DNA of 44,522 nucleotides from the NCBI GenBank assembly GCA_045648985.1, contig JAZROZ010000029.1, forward strand, positions 1-44,522, read 5' to 3'. Below are positions 6,428 to 14,879 of this stretch, one piece after another. The DNA is from SIG437 sp045648985. GTDB lineage: Bacteria > Bacillota > Clostridia > UBA1381 > UBA9506. The translations under genes were made by a program, and so were the position numbers. How positions within the stretch are numbered: position 1 is the first letter of the stretch; the number at the start of each line of letters is the position of its first letter. The notes beneath the pieces were generated by a model. It searched no databases, was not told the origin of the DNA, and saw only the letters and a program-made list of their open reading frames with translations.

Positions 6428-7060
6428 TTAATTTTTAGCAGCGGCTACAGCCAAAGCAGTTGTGGTCTTAACATCATTCTCACCTGAAATACTCTTAAGC
6501 TTTCCTTGTTTATCATAAAACTCAATGAGTGGCTCTGTCTGTTTATGATAAACGGACAGTCTGTTTTCGATAACTTCCTTTTTGTCATCGTCTCTGATTA
6601 CAAGGTTGTCACCGCAAACAGAGCATATGCCCTCTTGCTCGGGTGCATTAAACTTAATATGATAAGCCGCGCCGCACTTTAAGCATACTCTGCGTCCTGA
6701 TAATCTTTCAACGATTATCTCGTCTGCAAGTTCGATATTAATAACCTTATCAACACCGATTCCCTTTAGTTCCATAATCTCAGCCTGAGCAATGGTACGG
6801 GGGAAACCGTCTAAGATATAACCGTTCTTGCAATCGTCTGCTTTGAGTCTTTCTTCTACAAGGCTCACAACTGTTTCATCCGGGACAAGCTCACCCTTGT
6901 CGATATAACCTTTAGCTATTACTCCAACAGGTGTACCGTCCTTTACAGCTGCTCTTATTATATTACCGGTTGAAATCGCAGGAATTGAAAGCTCACGAGC
7001 GAGTTCTGCCGCCTGAGTTCCTTTACCTGCTCCCGGTGGTCCTAATAATACAAGTTTCAT
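6428..7060 (-). CDS. adk: adenylate kinase, zinc-lid type
   Basis: Converts AMP and ATP to two ADP, 210 aa. The P-loop is GPPGAGKGTQ at residues 7-16. The AMP-site motif DGFPRT and the lid start GRRVCLKCGAAYH follow. The lid has four cysteines, CLKC and, 16 residues on, CSVC, which bind structural zinc as in many Gram-positive enzymes. It lies in the spc operon between secY and map, the usual Firmicutes order, with an AGGGG-type ribosome-binding site overlapping the secY end region. Confidence 0.99.
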   Translation of the reverse strand: MKLVLLGPPGAGKGTQAAELARELSIPAISTGNIIRAAVKDGTPVGVIAKGYIDKGELVPDETVVSLVEERLKADDCKNGYILDGFPRTIAQAEIMELKGIGVDKVINIELADEIIVERLSGRRVCLKCGAAYHIKFNAPEQEGICSVCGDNLVIRDDDKKEVIENRLSVYHKQTEPLIEFYDKQGKLKSISGENDVKTTTALAVAAAKN

Positions 7061-7076
7061 AAAATATTACCCCTGA

Positions 7077-8369
7077 TTATTCCAAAAATCCTTTATAGTG
7101 TCTCATTAACATCTGTGCTTCAATCTGCTTAACAGTTTCAAGTGCAACACCAACCATGATGAGCAAGCTTGTTCCGCCGATTGAAATTCCTGACATATTC
7201 GGCAAGAATCCTAAAAGAATCGGGAATACTGCGATTACAGCTAAGAATATTGCACCAAAGAGTGTAATCTTTGATAAAATCTTAGTGATAAAATCAGATG
7301 TTGGTTTGCCAGGTCTGATACCTGGAACGAAACCACCGTTTCCTTTGATATTGTTTGATATTTCGATTGGATTGAACTGTATTGATGTATAAAAATACGT
7401 AAAGAACAGTATCAAAAGGAAATATACTACAATATAGAAAGGATGTGTTTCTGAGAACAATCTCAGGATAATAGCCCATACACCGCTTGTTGGTGCATTC
7501 TGGCCATGAATAAACATTGATATTGTCTGCGGGAAAGACATAATCGATACTGCAAAGATGATTGGCATAACGCCTGCCATTGCAACTTTAATCGGAATAT
7601 GTGTACTCTGTCCGCCATACATTTTTCTTCCAACAACACGTTTTGCGTATTGTACAGGAATTCTTCTTTCAGCTTCATTCATCAATACAACAAAGCCAAT
7701 TGCAAGTACTGCAACTACAGCGATAACAATAATTGAGATTACTCCCTGTATTGAAACACCTGACTCTGTTACAACCTGAGCACGAAGTGACTGAATCATA
7801 ACAGGCATTCTTGATACGATACCGATAAAGATAAGAAGTGAAATACCATTTCCTATGCCTTTTTCAGTAATCTGTTCGCCAAGCCACATTAAGAAAGCTG
7901 TACCTGCTGTAAGTGAAACGATGATAGTAATCGCACTTAAAGTACCTGGATTTGAAAGGCCACTTCTTAATCCAAAGTAAAGACCTATAGCCTGAAGTAA
8001 GCCTAAGATAACAGTTGCATATCTTGTATATGAACCGATTTTCCTTCTGCCTTCTTCGCCCTCTTTTGAAAGTCTTTCTAAAGCCGGAATAGCGACTGTC
8101 AAAAGCTGAATGATAATTGATGCGTTAATATACGGTGAAATACCCATAGCAAATATTGAAGCACGCTCTAAGGCACCACCTGAGAAGTTATTGAGTAATC
8201 CCTGCATACCGCCAGAAAAGCCGCCCATAAAGCTTTCTACAGCTTCAGCAGTTAAACCCGGTACCGGGATATATGAGCCTAATCTAAATATTACAAGCAT
8301 TAAAATTGTATAAAGTAATTTTTTTCTCAAATCCGGTATTTTCCACGCGTTTCTGAGTGTTTGCAACAT
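7077..8369 (-). CDS. secY: protein translocase subunit SecY
   Basis: Central channel of the Sec translocon, 430 aa, in the cytoplasmic membrane with about ten hydrophobic segments. The N-terminus (MLQTLRNAWKIPDLRKKLLYT) is typical. Plug-region and loop signatures include GISPYINASIIIQLL and GIGNGISLLIF; the conserved loop RRIPVQYAKRVVG and the C-terminal EAQMLMRHYKGFLE are also present. Its ATG directly follows the rplO stop, and the ribosome-binding site GGAGGTGATC lies within the last codons of rplO, so the two are tightly coupled. Confidence 0.99.
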   Translation of the reverse strand: MLQTLRNAWKIPDLRKKLLYTILMLVIFRLGSYIPVPGLTAEAVESFMGGFSGGMQGLLNNFSGGALERASIFAMGISPYINASIIIQLLTVAIPALERLSKEGEEGRRKIGSYTRYATVILGLLQAIGLYFGLRSGLSNPGTLSAITIIVSLTAGTAFLMWLGEQITEKGIGNGISLLIFIGIVSRMPVMIQSLRAQVVTESGVSIQGVISIIVIAVVAVLAIGFVVLMNEAERRIPVQYAKRVVGRKMYGGQSTHIPIKVAMAGVMPIIFAVSIMSFPQTISMFIHGQNAPTSGVWAIILRLFSETHPFYIVVYFLLILFFTYFYTSIQFNPIEISNNIKGNGGFVPGIRPGKPTSDFITKILSKITLFGAIFLAVIAVFPILLGFLPNMSGISIGGTSLLIMVGVALETVKQIEAQMLMRHYKGFLE

Positions 8370-8822
8370 TTAGATCACCTCCGTTTTTGCACCTTGAGCA
8401 GCTAATTTCTCCTGTGCACCCTTTGTAAATCTTGCAGCTTTTACTGTAAGATCTTTCACAGTGAGTTCGCCTCTACCAAGTACAACAATACCGTCATTTA
8501 TCTTTTTAATGATTCCAGCTTCCTTAAGCGTTTCTGCAGTAACAACAGCACCGTTTTCGAAACCGTTTAAGTCTGAAACATTGATCTCTGTATAAACTTT
8601 AGCAAAAATATTTGTAAATCCTCTTTTTGGCAAACGTCTGTACAACGGCATCTGACCGCCTTCAAAACCCGGTCTTACTCCGCCGCCGGAACGTGCATTT
8701 TGACCCTTATGACCCTTGCCGGCAGTTTTTCCGTTGCCCGAACCATGTCCACGACCTACTCTGAACGCTTTTTTTGTTGAGCCTTCTGCGGGTCTAAGTT
8801 CGTTAAGTTTCATATCCTGCAC
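8370..8822 (-). CDS. rplO: 50S ribosomal protein L15 (uL15)
   Basis: Large-subunit assembly protein, 150 aa. The glycine-rich basic N-terminal half (RVGRGHGSGNGKTAGKGHKG, then GFEGGQMPLYRRLPKRGF) threads into 23S rRNA; the globular C-terminal half follows. AAAGGAGGT precedes the ATG. Its last codons contain the secY ribosome-binding site. Order rpmD-rplO-secY is standard for the spc operon. Confidence 0.99.
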   Translation of the reverse strand: MQDMKLNELRPAEGSTKKAFRVGRGHGSGNGKTAGKGHKGQNARSGGGVRPGFEGGQMPLYRRLPKRGFTNIFAKVYTEINVSDLNGFENGAVVTAETLKEAGIIKKINDGIVVLGRGELTVKDLTVKAARFTKGAQEKLAAQGAKTEVI

Positions 8823-8835
8823 CTCCTTTAGTTAA

Positions 8836-9015
8836 TTATATTTCTTCAACCTCTAACAGATAATCTACTTTGGTAATCATTCCCCTTATCTGTGGGGTGT
8901 CGTTATGCTCTACTACATCTCTTATTTTCTTTAAGCCAAGAGCATGTACTGTAGCAATATGATCTTTCTTTCTGCCTATGGTACTCTTTTTGAGTGTAAC
9001 CTTAAGCTTAGCCAT
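8836..9015 (-). CDS. rpmD: 50S ribosomal protein L30 (uL30)
   Basis: Short protein of 59 aa. It starts MAKLKVTLKKSTIGRKKDH and continues with ATVHALGLKKIRDVVEHNDT and a PQIRGMI motif, ending LLEVEEI. These are the hallmarks of bacterial L30. The ATG has AGGAGG upstream at suitable spacing. It lies between rpsE and rplO as expected. Confidence 0.97.
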   Translation of the reverse strand: MAKLKVTLKKSTIGRKKDHIATVHALGLKKIRDVVEHNDTPQIRGMITKVDYLLEVEEI

Positions 9016-9028
9016 GATCCTATTCCTC

Positions 9029-9532
9029 CTATCCTAGTATTTCTTCAACAGTTTTACCTCTTAATTGTGCAACTTCAGCTGCATCTTTTAAAGAAGCTAA
9101 ACCCTGAATTGTGGCATTAACCACGTTTCTGGAGTTGTTGGAACGCAAAGATTTTGTTCTGATATCTCTGATTCCTGCAAGTTCCAATACCGCTCTGGCA
9201 GGACCGCCAGCGATAACACCGGTACCGGGAGCAGCAGGCTTTAAGAGAACACGACCTGCACCATAAACGCCTATAACCTCATGAGGAATTGTTGTGTCAA
9301 CCATATTAACCTTTACGAGATTTTTCTTAGCGTCTTCGATTCCCTTTCTGATTGCGTCAGGAATTTCAGCAGCTTTACCGGTTCCGCATCCAACATAGCC
9401 GTTTTCGTTACCAACAACAACTAAAGCTGAAAAACGGAATGTTCTACCGCCCTTAACAACCTTTGCAACACGGCTGATGTTTACAACTCTTTCTTTTATA
9501 TCAAGTGTACTTGCATCTATTAATTGAGCCAT
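9029..9532 (-). CDS. rpsE: 30S ribosomal protein S5 (uS5)
   Basis: Small-subunit protein uS5, 167 aa, important for decoding accuracy. The N-terminal double-stranded-RNA-binding fold contains RVVNISRVAKVVKGGRTFRF and GNENGYVGCGTGKAAEIPDA; the C-terminal half has GTGVIAGGPARAVLELAGI. AAGGAGG lies before the ATG. It is in the normal rplR-rpsE-rpmD order of the spc operon. Confidence 0.99.
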   Translation of the reverse strand: MAQLIDASTLDIKERVVNISRVAKVVKGGRTFRFSALVVVGNENGYVGCGTGKAAEIPDAIRKGIEDAKKNLVKVNMVDTTIPHEVIGVYGAGRVLLKPAAPGTGVIAGGPARAVLELAGIRDIRTKSLRSNNSRNVVNATIQGLASLKDAAEVAQLRGKTVEEILG

Positions 9533-9550
9533 AATTAAAACCTCCTTCTC

Positions 9551-9913
9551 TTAAAATTCCAATCCGCCTTCACGTGCGCCTTCAGCAAGCTCAGCTACAC
9601 GACCATGATAAATGTATCCACCTCTGTCGAAAACGACTTCTTTAATACCTTTTTCAATCGCGCGTTTTGCAACTAACATGCCAACGGCTTTAGCAGCTTC
9701 TTTGTTTCCGCCGTATGATCCTTTGAGATCTGCATCAAGTGTTGATGCGCATACGAGTGTAACTCCGTTTACGTCATCTATAATTTGTGCGTAAATGTTT
9801 GAAAGGCTTCTGAAAACACAGAGTCTTGGACGACTCGGAGTTCCGCTTATAAGCTTACGAACTCTTTTGTGTCTTCTGAGTCTTGCAACATTTTTGCTAG
9901 GCTTATTAATCAA
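9551..9913 (-). CDS. rplR: 50S ribosomal protein L18 (uL18)
   Basis: 5S-rRNA-binding protein uL18. The TTG at 9911-9913 is chosen because AAGGAG lies 8 nt upstream and gives the family's usual length (120 aa, start INKPSKNVARLRRHKRVRKL); a GTG three codons earlier overlaps that ribosome-binding site. Family motifs are SGTPSRPRLCVFRSLSNIYAQ, then AAKAVGMLVAKRAIEKGI and VFDRGGYIYHGRV. It stands between rplF and rpsE. Confidence 0.95.
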   Translation of the reverse strand: MINKPSKNVARLRRHKRVRKLISGTPSRPRLCVFRSLSNIYAQIIDDVNGVTLVCASTLDADLKGSYGGNKEAAKAVGMLVAKRAIEKGIKEVVFDRGGYIYHGRVAELAEGAREGGLEF

Positions 9914-10002
9914 GTCCTTCACTCCTTCATAAAATGTTTTGGGAAGCCATGGTTTGTGCCATAACTTCTAACATCTGTTTTTGAGTAATCTAAGCGGCTT
10001 TA

Positions 10003-10548
10003 TTATTTCTTACCGCCTGTTTTACCTTCTTTTCTTCTGATGTGCTCATAAGAGTATTTAATACCCTTGCCCTTATATGGCTCTGGCAATCTCTTTTCTC
10101 TTACTTTAGCAGCAAATTCACCAACAATCTGCTTATCTGTACCTTTAATAATGATTGTGTTGGGGTTTGGAACTTCTACAGTTACACCTTCAGGTGGAGT
10201 CATATCTACCTGATGAGAATAACCTAAGTTCATTGACAATGTTTTGCCCTGAAGTTGTGCTCTGTAACCTACACCGTTAACTTCAAGAGTTTTTTCATAG
10301 CCGTCTGTTACACCAACAATCATATTGTTTAAAAGTGTTCTTGTCAGACCGTGGAGAGCTTTGTGCTCTTTTATCTCAGAAGGTCTTTTTACATTTATTT
10401 CCGAACCGTCCCTGTCGATAATCATGTCGGGATGTAATTGTTTAGTAAGTGTGCCTTTCGGTCCTTTAACAGTTGCGAAATTGTTATCATCAATTTTAAC
10501 GTCAACTCCAGCCGGTACCGCAATCGGCATTCTACCTATTCTGGACAC
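10003..10548 (-). CDS. rplF: 50S ribosomal protein L6 (uL6)
   Basis: Two-domain L6, 181 aa, near the GTPase-associated region of the 50S subunit. The start SRIGRMPIAVPAGV and the C-terminal motif PEPYKGKGIKYSYEHIRRKEGKTGG-like end (basic, GGKK terminus) are diagnostic. The start codon is GTG, with AGGAGGT 8 nt upstream. It lies between rpsH and rplR. The last ~20 residues are highly basic, as usual. Confidence 0.98.
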   Translation of the reverse strand: MSRIGRMPIAVPAGVDVKIDDNNFATVKGPKGTLTKQLHPDMIIDRDGSEINVKRPSEIKEHKALHGLTRTLLNNMIVGVTDGYEKTLEVNGVGYRAQLQGKTLSMNLGYSHQVDMTPPEGVTVEVPNPNTIIIKGTDKQIVGEFAAKVREKRLPEPYKGKGIKYSYEHIRRKEGKTGGKK

Positions 10549-10575
10549 TTTCTTGCACCTCCTATTAGTTTCGTA

Positions 10576-10971
10576 TTACCAAACGAACGCGAGCACTTCG
10601 CCGCCAACGTTTTCTTTTCTTGCTTTTTTGTCACTCATTATACCTTTAGATGTTGATATAATAGCAACACCGAGTCCTTTTAATACCTTCGGAAGCTCGT
10701 CTTTGTTTTTGTATATTCTCAAGCCAGGTTTTGAAACCCTCTTTATACCGGAGATAACTCTCTGTTTACCGGCATATTTTAAAGCTATACGAATAATTCC
10801 TTGTTTTCCATCATCAATTATCTGATAATTCTTTATATATCCTTCCTCCAACAAGATTTCAGCTATTGCCTTCTTCATGTTAGAAGCAGGAACATCCACT
10901 GAATCATGTCTTGCGGAGTTAGCGTTTCTGATTCTTGTAAGCATATCCGCGATTGGATCAGTAACTTGCAT
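10576..10971 (-). CDS. rpsH: 30S ribosomal protein S8 (uS8)
   Basis: 16S-rRNA-binding protein uS8, 131 aa. It starts MQVTDPIADMLTRIRNANSA and ends with STSKGIMSDKKARKENVGGE, then VLAFVW. In E. coli S8 is the repressor of the spc operon and binds near rplE; no such site was identified here. GGAAGGAGGT precedes the ATG. The order rpsZ-rpsH-rplF is typical of Gram-positives. Confidence 0.99.
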   Translation of the reverse strand: MQVTDPIADMLTRIRNANSARHDSVDVPASNMKKAIAEILLEEGYIKNYQIIDDGKQGIIRIALKYAGKQRVISGIKRVSKPGLRIYKNKDELPKVLKGLGVAIISTSKGIMSDKKARKENVGGEVLAFVW

Positions 10972-11003
10972 GAATGGTACCTCCTTCCAAAATTAAATGG
11001 GTT

Positions 11004-11189
11004 TTACCAGCTAGCCTTTTTAACACCCGGAATCTGACCTTTATAGGCAAGCTCTCTAAAGCATATACGGCATATTCCAAACTTTCTTAAGTAAGCATGC
11101 GGTCTTCCGCAAATCTTACATCTGTTATAATGTCTGGTGCTAAACTTAGGCGTCTTTTGCTGTTTTAATATCATAGCTTTCTTTGCCAT
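11004..11189 (-). CDS. rpsZ: 30S ribosomal protein S14, zinc type (uS14)
   Basis: The short, zinc-binding form of S14, 61 aa, with two CxxC pairs (CKIC and CRIC) around KFGICRICFRELAYKGQIPG. This type lies in the spc operon of Firmicutes, while zinc-independent long S14 proteins are encoded elsewhere when present. AAGGAGG lies upstream of the ATG. Growth under zinc limitation would stress this form. Confidence 0.98.
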   Translation of the reverse strand: MAKKAMILKQQKTPKFSTRHYNRCKICGRPHAYLRKFGICRICFRELAYKGQIPGVKKASW

Positions 11190-11203
11190 AAATTTTTTCC
11201 TCC

Positions 11204-11749
11204 TTAATTGCTCGAACTAAACGGTGCACCGAGCAAACTCAAAAGCTCTCTTGCTTCTTCGTCAGTTTTTGCCGTAGTTACGATAATAATATCCATACCT
11301 CTGATTTTGTCAATCTTATCGTAGTTGATTTCGGGGAAAATAAGCTGTTCTTTAATACCTAAAGAGTAGTTTCCTCTTCCGTCAAAAGAATCAGGGTTAA
11401 TACCTCTGAAGTCTCTTACACGTGGAAGAGCAACGTTGTATAATCTGTCTAAGAAATCATACATCTTATCTCTTCTTAAGGTTACTTTACAACCTATGTT
11501 CATACCCTCTCTGATTTTAAATGCCGCAACCGACTTCTTTGCCTTTGTGATAATCGGCTTCTGGCCTGTGATTGTCATTAAGTCCTGTGTAGCACCGTCT
11601 AAAACCTTAGCATTATCCTTTGCTTCACCTAAACCGATGTTAATAACAATCTTTTCTATTTTAGGAATCTGCATCACGCTTTTGTATCCGAATTTTTCCA
11701 TTAAAGCGGGAGCTACTTCCTTAGCATATTTTTCTTGCATTCTAGACAT
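11204..11749 (-). CDS. rplE: 50S ribosomal protein L5 (uL5)
   Basis: 5S-rRNA-binding protein uL5, 181 aa. It has IEKIVINIGLGEAKDN, the family signature ITGQKPIITKAKKSVAAFKI and the C-terminal GMDIIIVTTAKTDEEARELL. The first ATG has AAGGAGGT 11 nt upstream and is kept over a second ATG three codons in. The gene is followed 14 nt later by rpsZ. Confidence 0.98.
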   Translation of the reverse strand: MSRMQEKYAKEVAPALMEKFGYKSVMQIPKIEKIVINIGLGEAKDNAKVLDGATQDLMTITGQKPIITKAKKSVAAFKIREGMNIGCKVTLRRDKMYDFLDRLYNVALPRVRDFRGINPDSFDGRGNYSLGIKEQLIFPEINYDKIDKIRGMDIIIVTTAKTDEEARELLSLLGAPFSSSN

Positions 11750-11778
11750 CAGCCTTGTCTACCTCCTTCTTGCAAAAA

Positions 11779-12102
11779 TTAGTCGTTAAACACTTCATTA
11801 CATTTTTTACAATATCTTACTGTCTTGCCGTCTTCCAAAATCTTTCTTGCAATTCTCGTAGGTTTATTGCATTTGCCGCAAATGTTCATAATATTTGATG
11901 CATCAATTGCAGTTTCCTGCTTGATGATGCCTCCCGGCTGGCCGGCCTGACGGGGCTTTTGATGTTTTGTTGCAACTGCAACGCCCTCAACTATGGCCTT
12001 ACCTTCTTTTGGAAAAACGCTCAAAACTTTACCTTTTTTACCCTTATCCTTACCGGCAATAACTAAAACATTGTCACCGGATTTAATGTGCATTTTAGCC
12101 AT
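11779..12102 (-). CDS. rplX: 50S ribosomal protein L24 (uL24)
   Basis: Assembly-initiator protein uL24, 107 aa from the ATG at 12102. A GTG three codons upstream lies inside the AGGAGGTG ribosome-binding site and is rejected. The KOW domain is at the start (KSGDNVLVIAGKDKGKKGKV). A C-terminal CGKC plus CKKC pair of cysteine motifs may bind zinc. It lies between rplN and rplE. Confidence 0.96.
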   Translation of the reverse strand: MAKMHIKSGDNVLVIAGKDKGKKGKVLSVFPKEGKAIVEGVAVATKHQKPRQAGQPGGIIKQETAIDASNIMNICGKCNKPTRIARKILEDGKTVRYCKKCNEVFND

Positions 12103-12150
12103 TTTTGGCACCTCCTTATTAGAGTTATAAAATCTGTAAGTCCCGTCTTA

Positions 12151-12519
12151 TTACAGTACTTCCGGCGCAAGTGAAAGAATCTTCATATATTCTTTTTCTC
12201 TCAATTCTCTTGCAACTGGTCCAAAGATACGGGTGCCTCTTGGATTTTTGTCATCTCTGATGATAACTGCTGCGTTCTCATCGAATTTGATATATGTGCC
12301 GTCTACACGTCTAACGCCGCTAACCGATCTAACGATAACAGCTTTAACTACGTCACCTTTTTTAACAACACCGCCGGGTGTTGCTTTTTTAACAGACGCT
12401 ACTACTACATCACCGATTGCTGCGTATCTTCTTTTAGATCCACCTAAAACTCTGATACACATAAGTTCCTTAGCGCCAGTGTTATCTGCAACCTTCAAAA
12501 GCGTTTGCTGTTGAATCAT
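12151..12519 (-). CDS. rplN: 50S ribosomal protein L14 (uL14)
   Basis: Intersubunit-bridge protein uL14, 122 aa, also the binding platform of the silencing factor RsfS in other bacteria. MIQQQTLLKVADNTGAKELM and the signature GDVVKAVIVRSVSGVRR are clear, and it ends LREKEYMKILSLAPEVL. GGAGGT lies before the ATG. It is in standard order between rpsQ and rplX. Confidence 0.99.
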   Translation of the reverse strand: MIQQQTLLKVADNTGAKELMCIRVLGGSKRRYAAIGDVVVASVKKATPGGVVKKGDVVKAVIVRSVSGVRRVDGTYIKFDENAAVIIRDDKNPRGTRIFGPVARELREKEYMKILSLAPEVL

Positions 12520-12547
12520 TTAGGTTACCTCCATTCTATCGCTTTAA

Positions 12548-12802
12548 TTATTGAGCTTTTTCGATAATATCAACCAATCTCCATCTCTTGTCTTTGGAAA
12601 GCGGTCTTGTTTCCATTACCAAAACTTTATCGCCTACACCACAGATGTTGTTTTCATCATGGGCTTTGAGCTTGTATGTCCTTTTCACGATTTTGCCGTA
12701 AAGAGGATGCTTCACATTATATTCGATAGCAACGACTATGGTTTTGTCCATTTTGTTGCTGACAACCTTACCGGTTCTCTGCTTTCTAAAGTTTCTCTCC
12801 AT
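12548..12802 (-). CDS. rpsQ: 30S ribosomal protein S17 (uS17)
   Basis: 16S-rRNA-binding OB-fold protein, 84 aa. It contains RKQRTGKVVSNKMDKTIVV and the signature KAHDENNICGVGDKVLVMET, ending PLSKDKRWRLVDIIEKA. The ATG follows AAAGGAG. It lies between rpmC and rplN, the normal order in the S10 operon. Confidence 0.99.
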   Translation of the reverse strand: MERNFRKQRTGKVVSNKMDKTIVVAIEYNVKHPLYGKIVKRTYKLKAHDENNICGVGDKVLVMETRPLSKDKRWRLVDIIEKAQ

Positions 12803-12834
12803 AATTTCACTCCTTTCAGCCTTTAAGCATCAGC

Positions 12835-13032
12835 TTAGTTTTCGCTAAGCTTTCTTTCTGCCATAACCGTATTTATTCTTGCGATTGTCTTTTTAACCTC
12901 AACTATTCTCATTGGATTTTCCAACTGATTTGTTGCGTTTTGAAACCTGAGGTTGAAAAGCTCTTTTTTAAGGTCGGCAAGGCTGCTTTCGAGTTCTGCC
13001 ATTGAATAATCTCTTATTTCATTAACCTTCAT
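12835..13032 (-). CDS. rpmC: 50S ribosomal protein L29 (uL29)
   Basis: Small helical protein uL29 near the peptide exit, 65 aa. The ATG at 13032 (MKVNEIRDYSMAELESSLAD) is used because GGAGG in the end of rplP lies at good spacing. The frame is open further upstream into rplP but without a start of its own. Family motifs LKKELFNLRFQNATNQLENP and RIVEVKKTIARI are present. The start lies 4 nt after the rplP stop codon. Confidence 0.97.
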   Translation of the reverse strand: MKVNEIRDYSMAELESSLADLKKELFNLRFQNATNQLENPMRIVEVKKTIARINTVMAERKLSEN

Positions 13033-13036
13033 ATGC

Positions 13037-13462
13037 TTAAGCCTCCGTTTCTTCGGCGTCCTTTGCAACGAATTTGCACTTTATCGGAAGCTTGTGACTT
13101 GCAAGACGCATAGCTTCACGTGCTGTTTCTTCTGGTACGCCATCAATTTCAAACATTACTCTGCCCGGCTTAACAACGGCTACCCAGTATTCTGGTGAAC
13201 CTTTACCGCTACCCATACGGGTTTCAGCCGGTTTTTCTGTTACAGGCTTATCAGGGAATATTTTAATCCAAACCTGACCGCCTCTTTTAATATAACGGGT
13301 CATCGCGATTCTGGCTGCTTCAATCTGATTGCTCTTAATCCAACCTGATTCTAAAGCCTGAAGACCATAGCTTCCGTAAGTAACTGTGTTACCACGAGTA
13401 GCTTTACCTGTCATTCTGCCACGCATTACCCTTCTGTATTTAACTCTTTTAGGTAATAACAT
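13037..13462 (-). CDS. rplP: 50S ribosomal protein L16 (uL16)
   Basis: Late-assembly protein near the peptidyl-transferase centre, 141 aa. Motifs are MLLPKRVKYRRVMRGRMTG, then ITRYIKRGGQ-type sequence (ARIAMTRYIKRGGQVWIKIF) and RMGSGKGSPEYWVAVVKPGR. Its ribosome-binding site is formed by the last rpsC codons (GAGGGAGGT), and only two bases separate the genes, so it is coupled to rpsC. Confidence 0.99.
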   Translation of the reverse strand: MLLPKRVKYRRVMRGRMTGKATRGNTVTYGSYGLQALESGWIKSNQIEAARIAMTRYIKRGGQVWIKIFPDKPVTEKPAETRMGSGKGSPEYWVAVVKPGRVMFEIDGVPEETAREAMRLASHKLPIKCKFVAKDAEETEA

Positions 13463-13464
13463 TC

Positions 13465-14130
13465 TTATTTACCTCCCTCAGTCTTTTGATTCTTTTTGCT
13501 TTCGGGAAGGACTTCACCTTTATAAATCCAAACCTTAACACCTATTTTACCATAGGTTGTATTAGCTTCCCAGAAACCATAATCAATATCAGCTCTTAAA
13601 GTCTGGAGCGGAATTGTTCCTTCATGATATCTTTCTGTTCTTGCAATTTCAGCACCGCCTAAACGACCTGAACAAGAAGTTTTGATACCTTTAGCACCAA
13701 GCTTCATAGCTCTGCCCATAACAGATTTCATTGCTTTTCTGAAAGATATTCTTCTCTCAAGCTGAGCAGCAATGTTTTCTGCAACAAGCTGTGCATCCAT
13801 GTCTGGAAGTTTAACTTCTTCAATGTTTAAAGCTACATTCTTACCAGTCATGTTTTCTAACTGTGCTTTGAGTTTCTCGATTTCACTACCTGCTCTGCCG
13901 ATTACGATACCCGGTTTAGCTGTGAAGATAGTAACTCTTACTCTCTTAGCTGTACGCTCGATTTCTACTTTAGAAACGCCTGCGTGGAACAATGTCTTCT
14001 TTAAGAACTTTCTTATTTTATAATCTTCTACTAAGAAATCGCCATAATCTGCATCGCTTGCAAACCATCTTGAATCCCAGTCTTTAATTACACCTACTCT
14101 TAATCCATGTGGATTTACTTTCTGACCCAA
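13465..14130 (-). CDS. rpsC: 30S ribosomal protein S3 (uS3)
   Basis: mRNA-entry protein uS3, 221 aa. The start GQKVNPHGLRVGVIKDWDSR is diagnostic; a KH domain at about 45-110 includes FTAKPGIVIGRAGSEIEKLK; the C-terminal domain carries GAEIARTERYHEGTIPLQTL. The start codon is TTG, with AAGGAGGT 7 nt upstream. The 3' end overlaps the rplP ribosome-binding site. Confidence 0.99.
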   Translation of the reverse strand: MGQKVNPHGLRVGVIKDWDSRWFASDADYGDFLVEDYKIRKFLKKTLFHAGVSKVEIERTAKRVRVTIFTAKPGIVIGRAGSEIEKLKAQLENMTGKNVALNIEEVKLPDMDAQLVAENIAAQLERRISFRKAMKSVMGRAMKLGAKGIKTSCSGRLGGAEIARTERYHEGTIPLQTLRADIDYGFWEANTTYGKIGVKVWIYKGEVLPESKKNQKTEGGK

Positions 14131-14150
14131 GCTGCTTACCTCCTTTACAA

Positions 14151-14486
14151 TTATTCTTTCTCTTTCAATACTATTGTAATATGACTCGTACGTTTTCTGA
14201 TTCTGAACGCTCTACCCTGTGCTCTTGGTCTGATACGTTTAAGTGTCGGACCCTGATTTGCATAAATTTCAGCAATATAGAGATTGTTTACGTCCATGTT
14301 GTTATTGTTTTCTGCATTTGCGATTGCAGATTCTAACAATTTAATCAAGATTTCGCTTGCTGCTTTTGGAGTATTCTTTAAGATACCCAAAGCTGCGCCA
14401 ACCGGTTTGTTTCTGATTAAATCTATAACAATTTTAACTTTTCTTGACGAAATACGAGCATAACTAAGTTTCGCCCTAGCTTCCAC
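14151..14486 (-). CDS. rplV: 50S ribosomal protein L22 (uL22)
   Basis: Exit-tunnel protein uL22, 111 aa. It starts with EARAKLSYARISSRKVKIVI and ends KRIRPRAQGRAFRIRKRTSH followed by ITIVLKEKE. The tunnel-lining hairpin region (RIRPRAQGRAFRI), where macrolide-resistance mutations are known, looks ordinary. GTG is the start, with AGGAGG 8 nt upstream. It stands between rpsS and rpsC. Confidence 0.98.
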   Translation of the reverse strand: MEARAKLSYARISSRKVKIVIDLIRNKPVGAALGILKNTPKAASEILIKLLESAIANAENNNNMDVNNLYIAEIYANQGPTLKRIRPRAQGRAFRIRKRTSHITIVLKEKE

Positions 14487-14545
14487 TGCTCATTCCTCCT
14501 TTTAGCAAATCCGATACCGGAAAATTAATTTCCGTTCGATATTAA

Positions 14546-14821
14546 TTATTTTACTGATGTTTTACTTCCTGCATGCCCTTTAAATGTTCTGGTAGGAGAA
14601 AATTCGCCTAATTTATGTCCTACCATGTCCTCTGATATAAATACCGGAACATGTTTTCTTCCGTCATGCACAGCTATTGTATGACCTACCATTTCTGGAA
14701 AAATGGTAGAACTTCTCGACCAAGTTTTTAAAACCTTCTTTTCGCCTGCTTCGTTCATTTTAATGACTCTCTGCATCAAGCGCTCTTCAACGTAAGGCCC
14801 TTTCTTTACCGATCTGCCCAT
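14546..14821 (-). CDS. rpsS: 30S ribosomal protein S19 (uS19)
   Basis: Head protein uS19, 91 aa. MGRSVKKGPYVEERLMQRV, then IFPEMVGHTIAVHDGRKHVP and GHKLGEFSPTRTFKGHAG are all family signatures. AAAGGAGGT lies before the ATG. It is in standard order rplB-rpsS-rplV, with a 58-nt gap from rplB. Confidence 0.99.
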   Translation of the reverse strand: MGRSVKKGPYVEERLMQRVIKMNEAGEKKVLKTWSRSSTIFPEMVGHTIAVHDGRKHVPVFISEDMVGHKLGEFSPTRTFKGHAGSKTSVK

Positions 14822-14879
14822 ACTGTTACCTCCTTTGACAATTTTCAGCAGGGTTTCCTGCTGCGCAGCTTACGCCGCA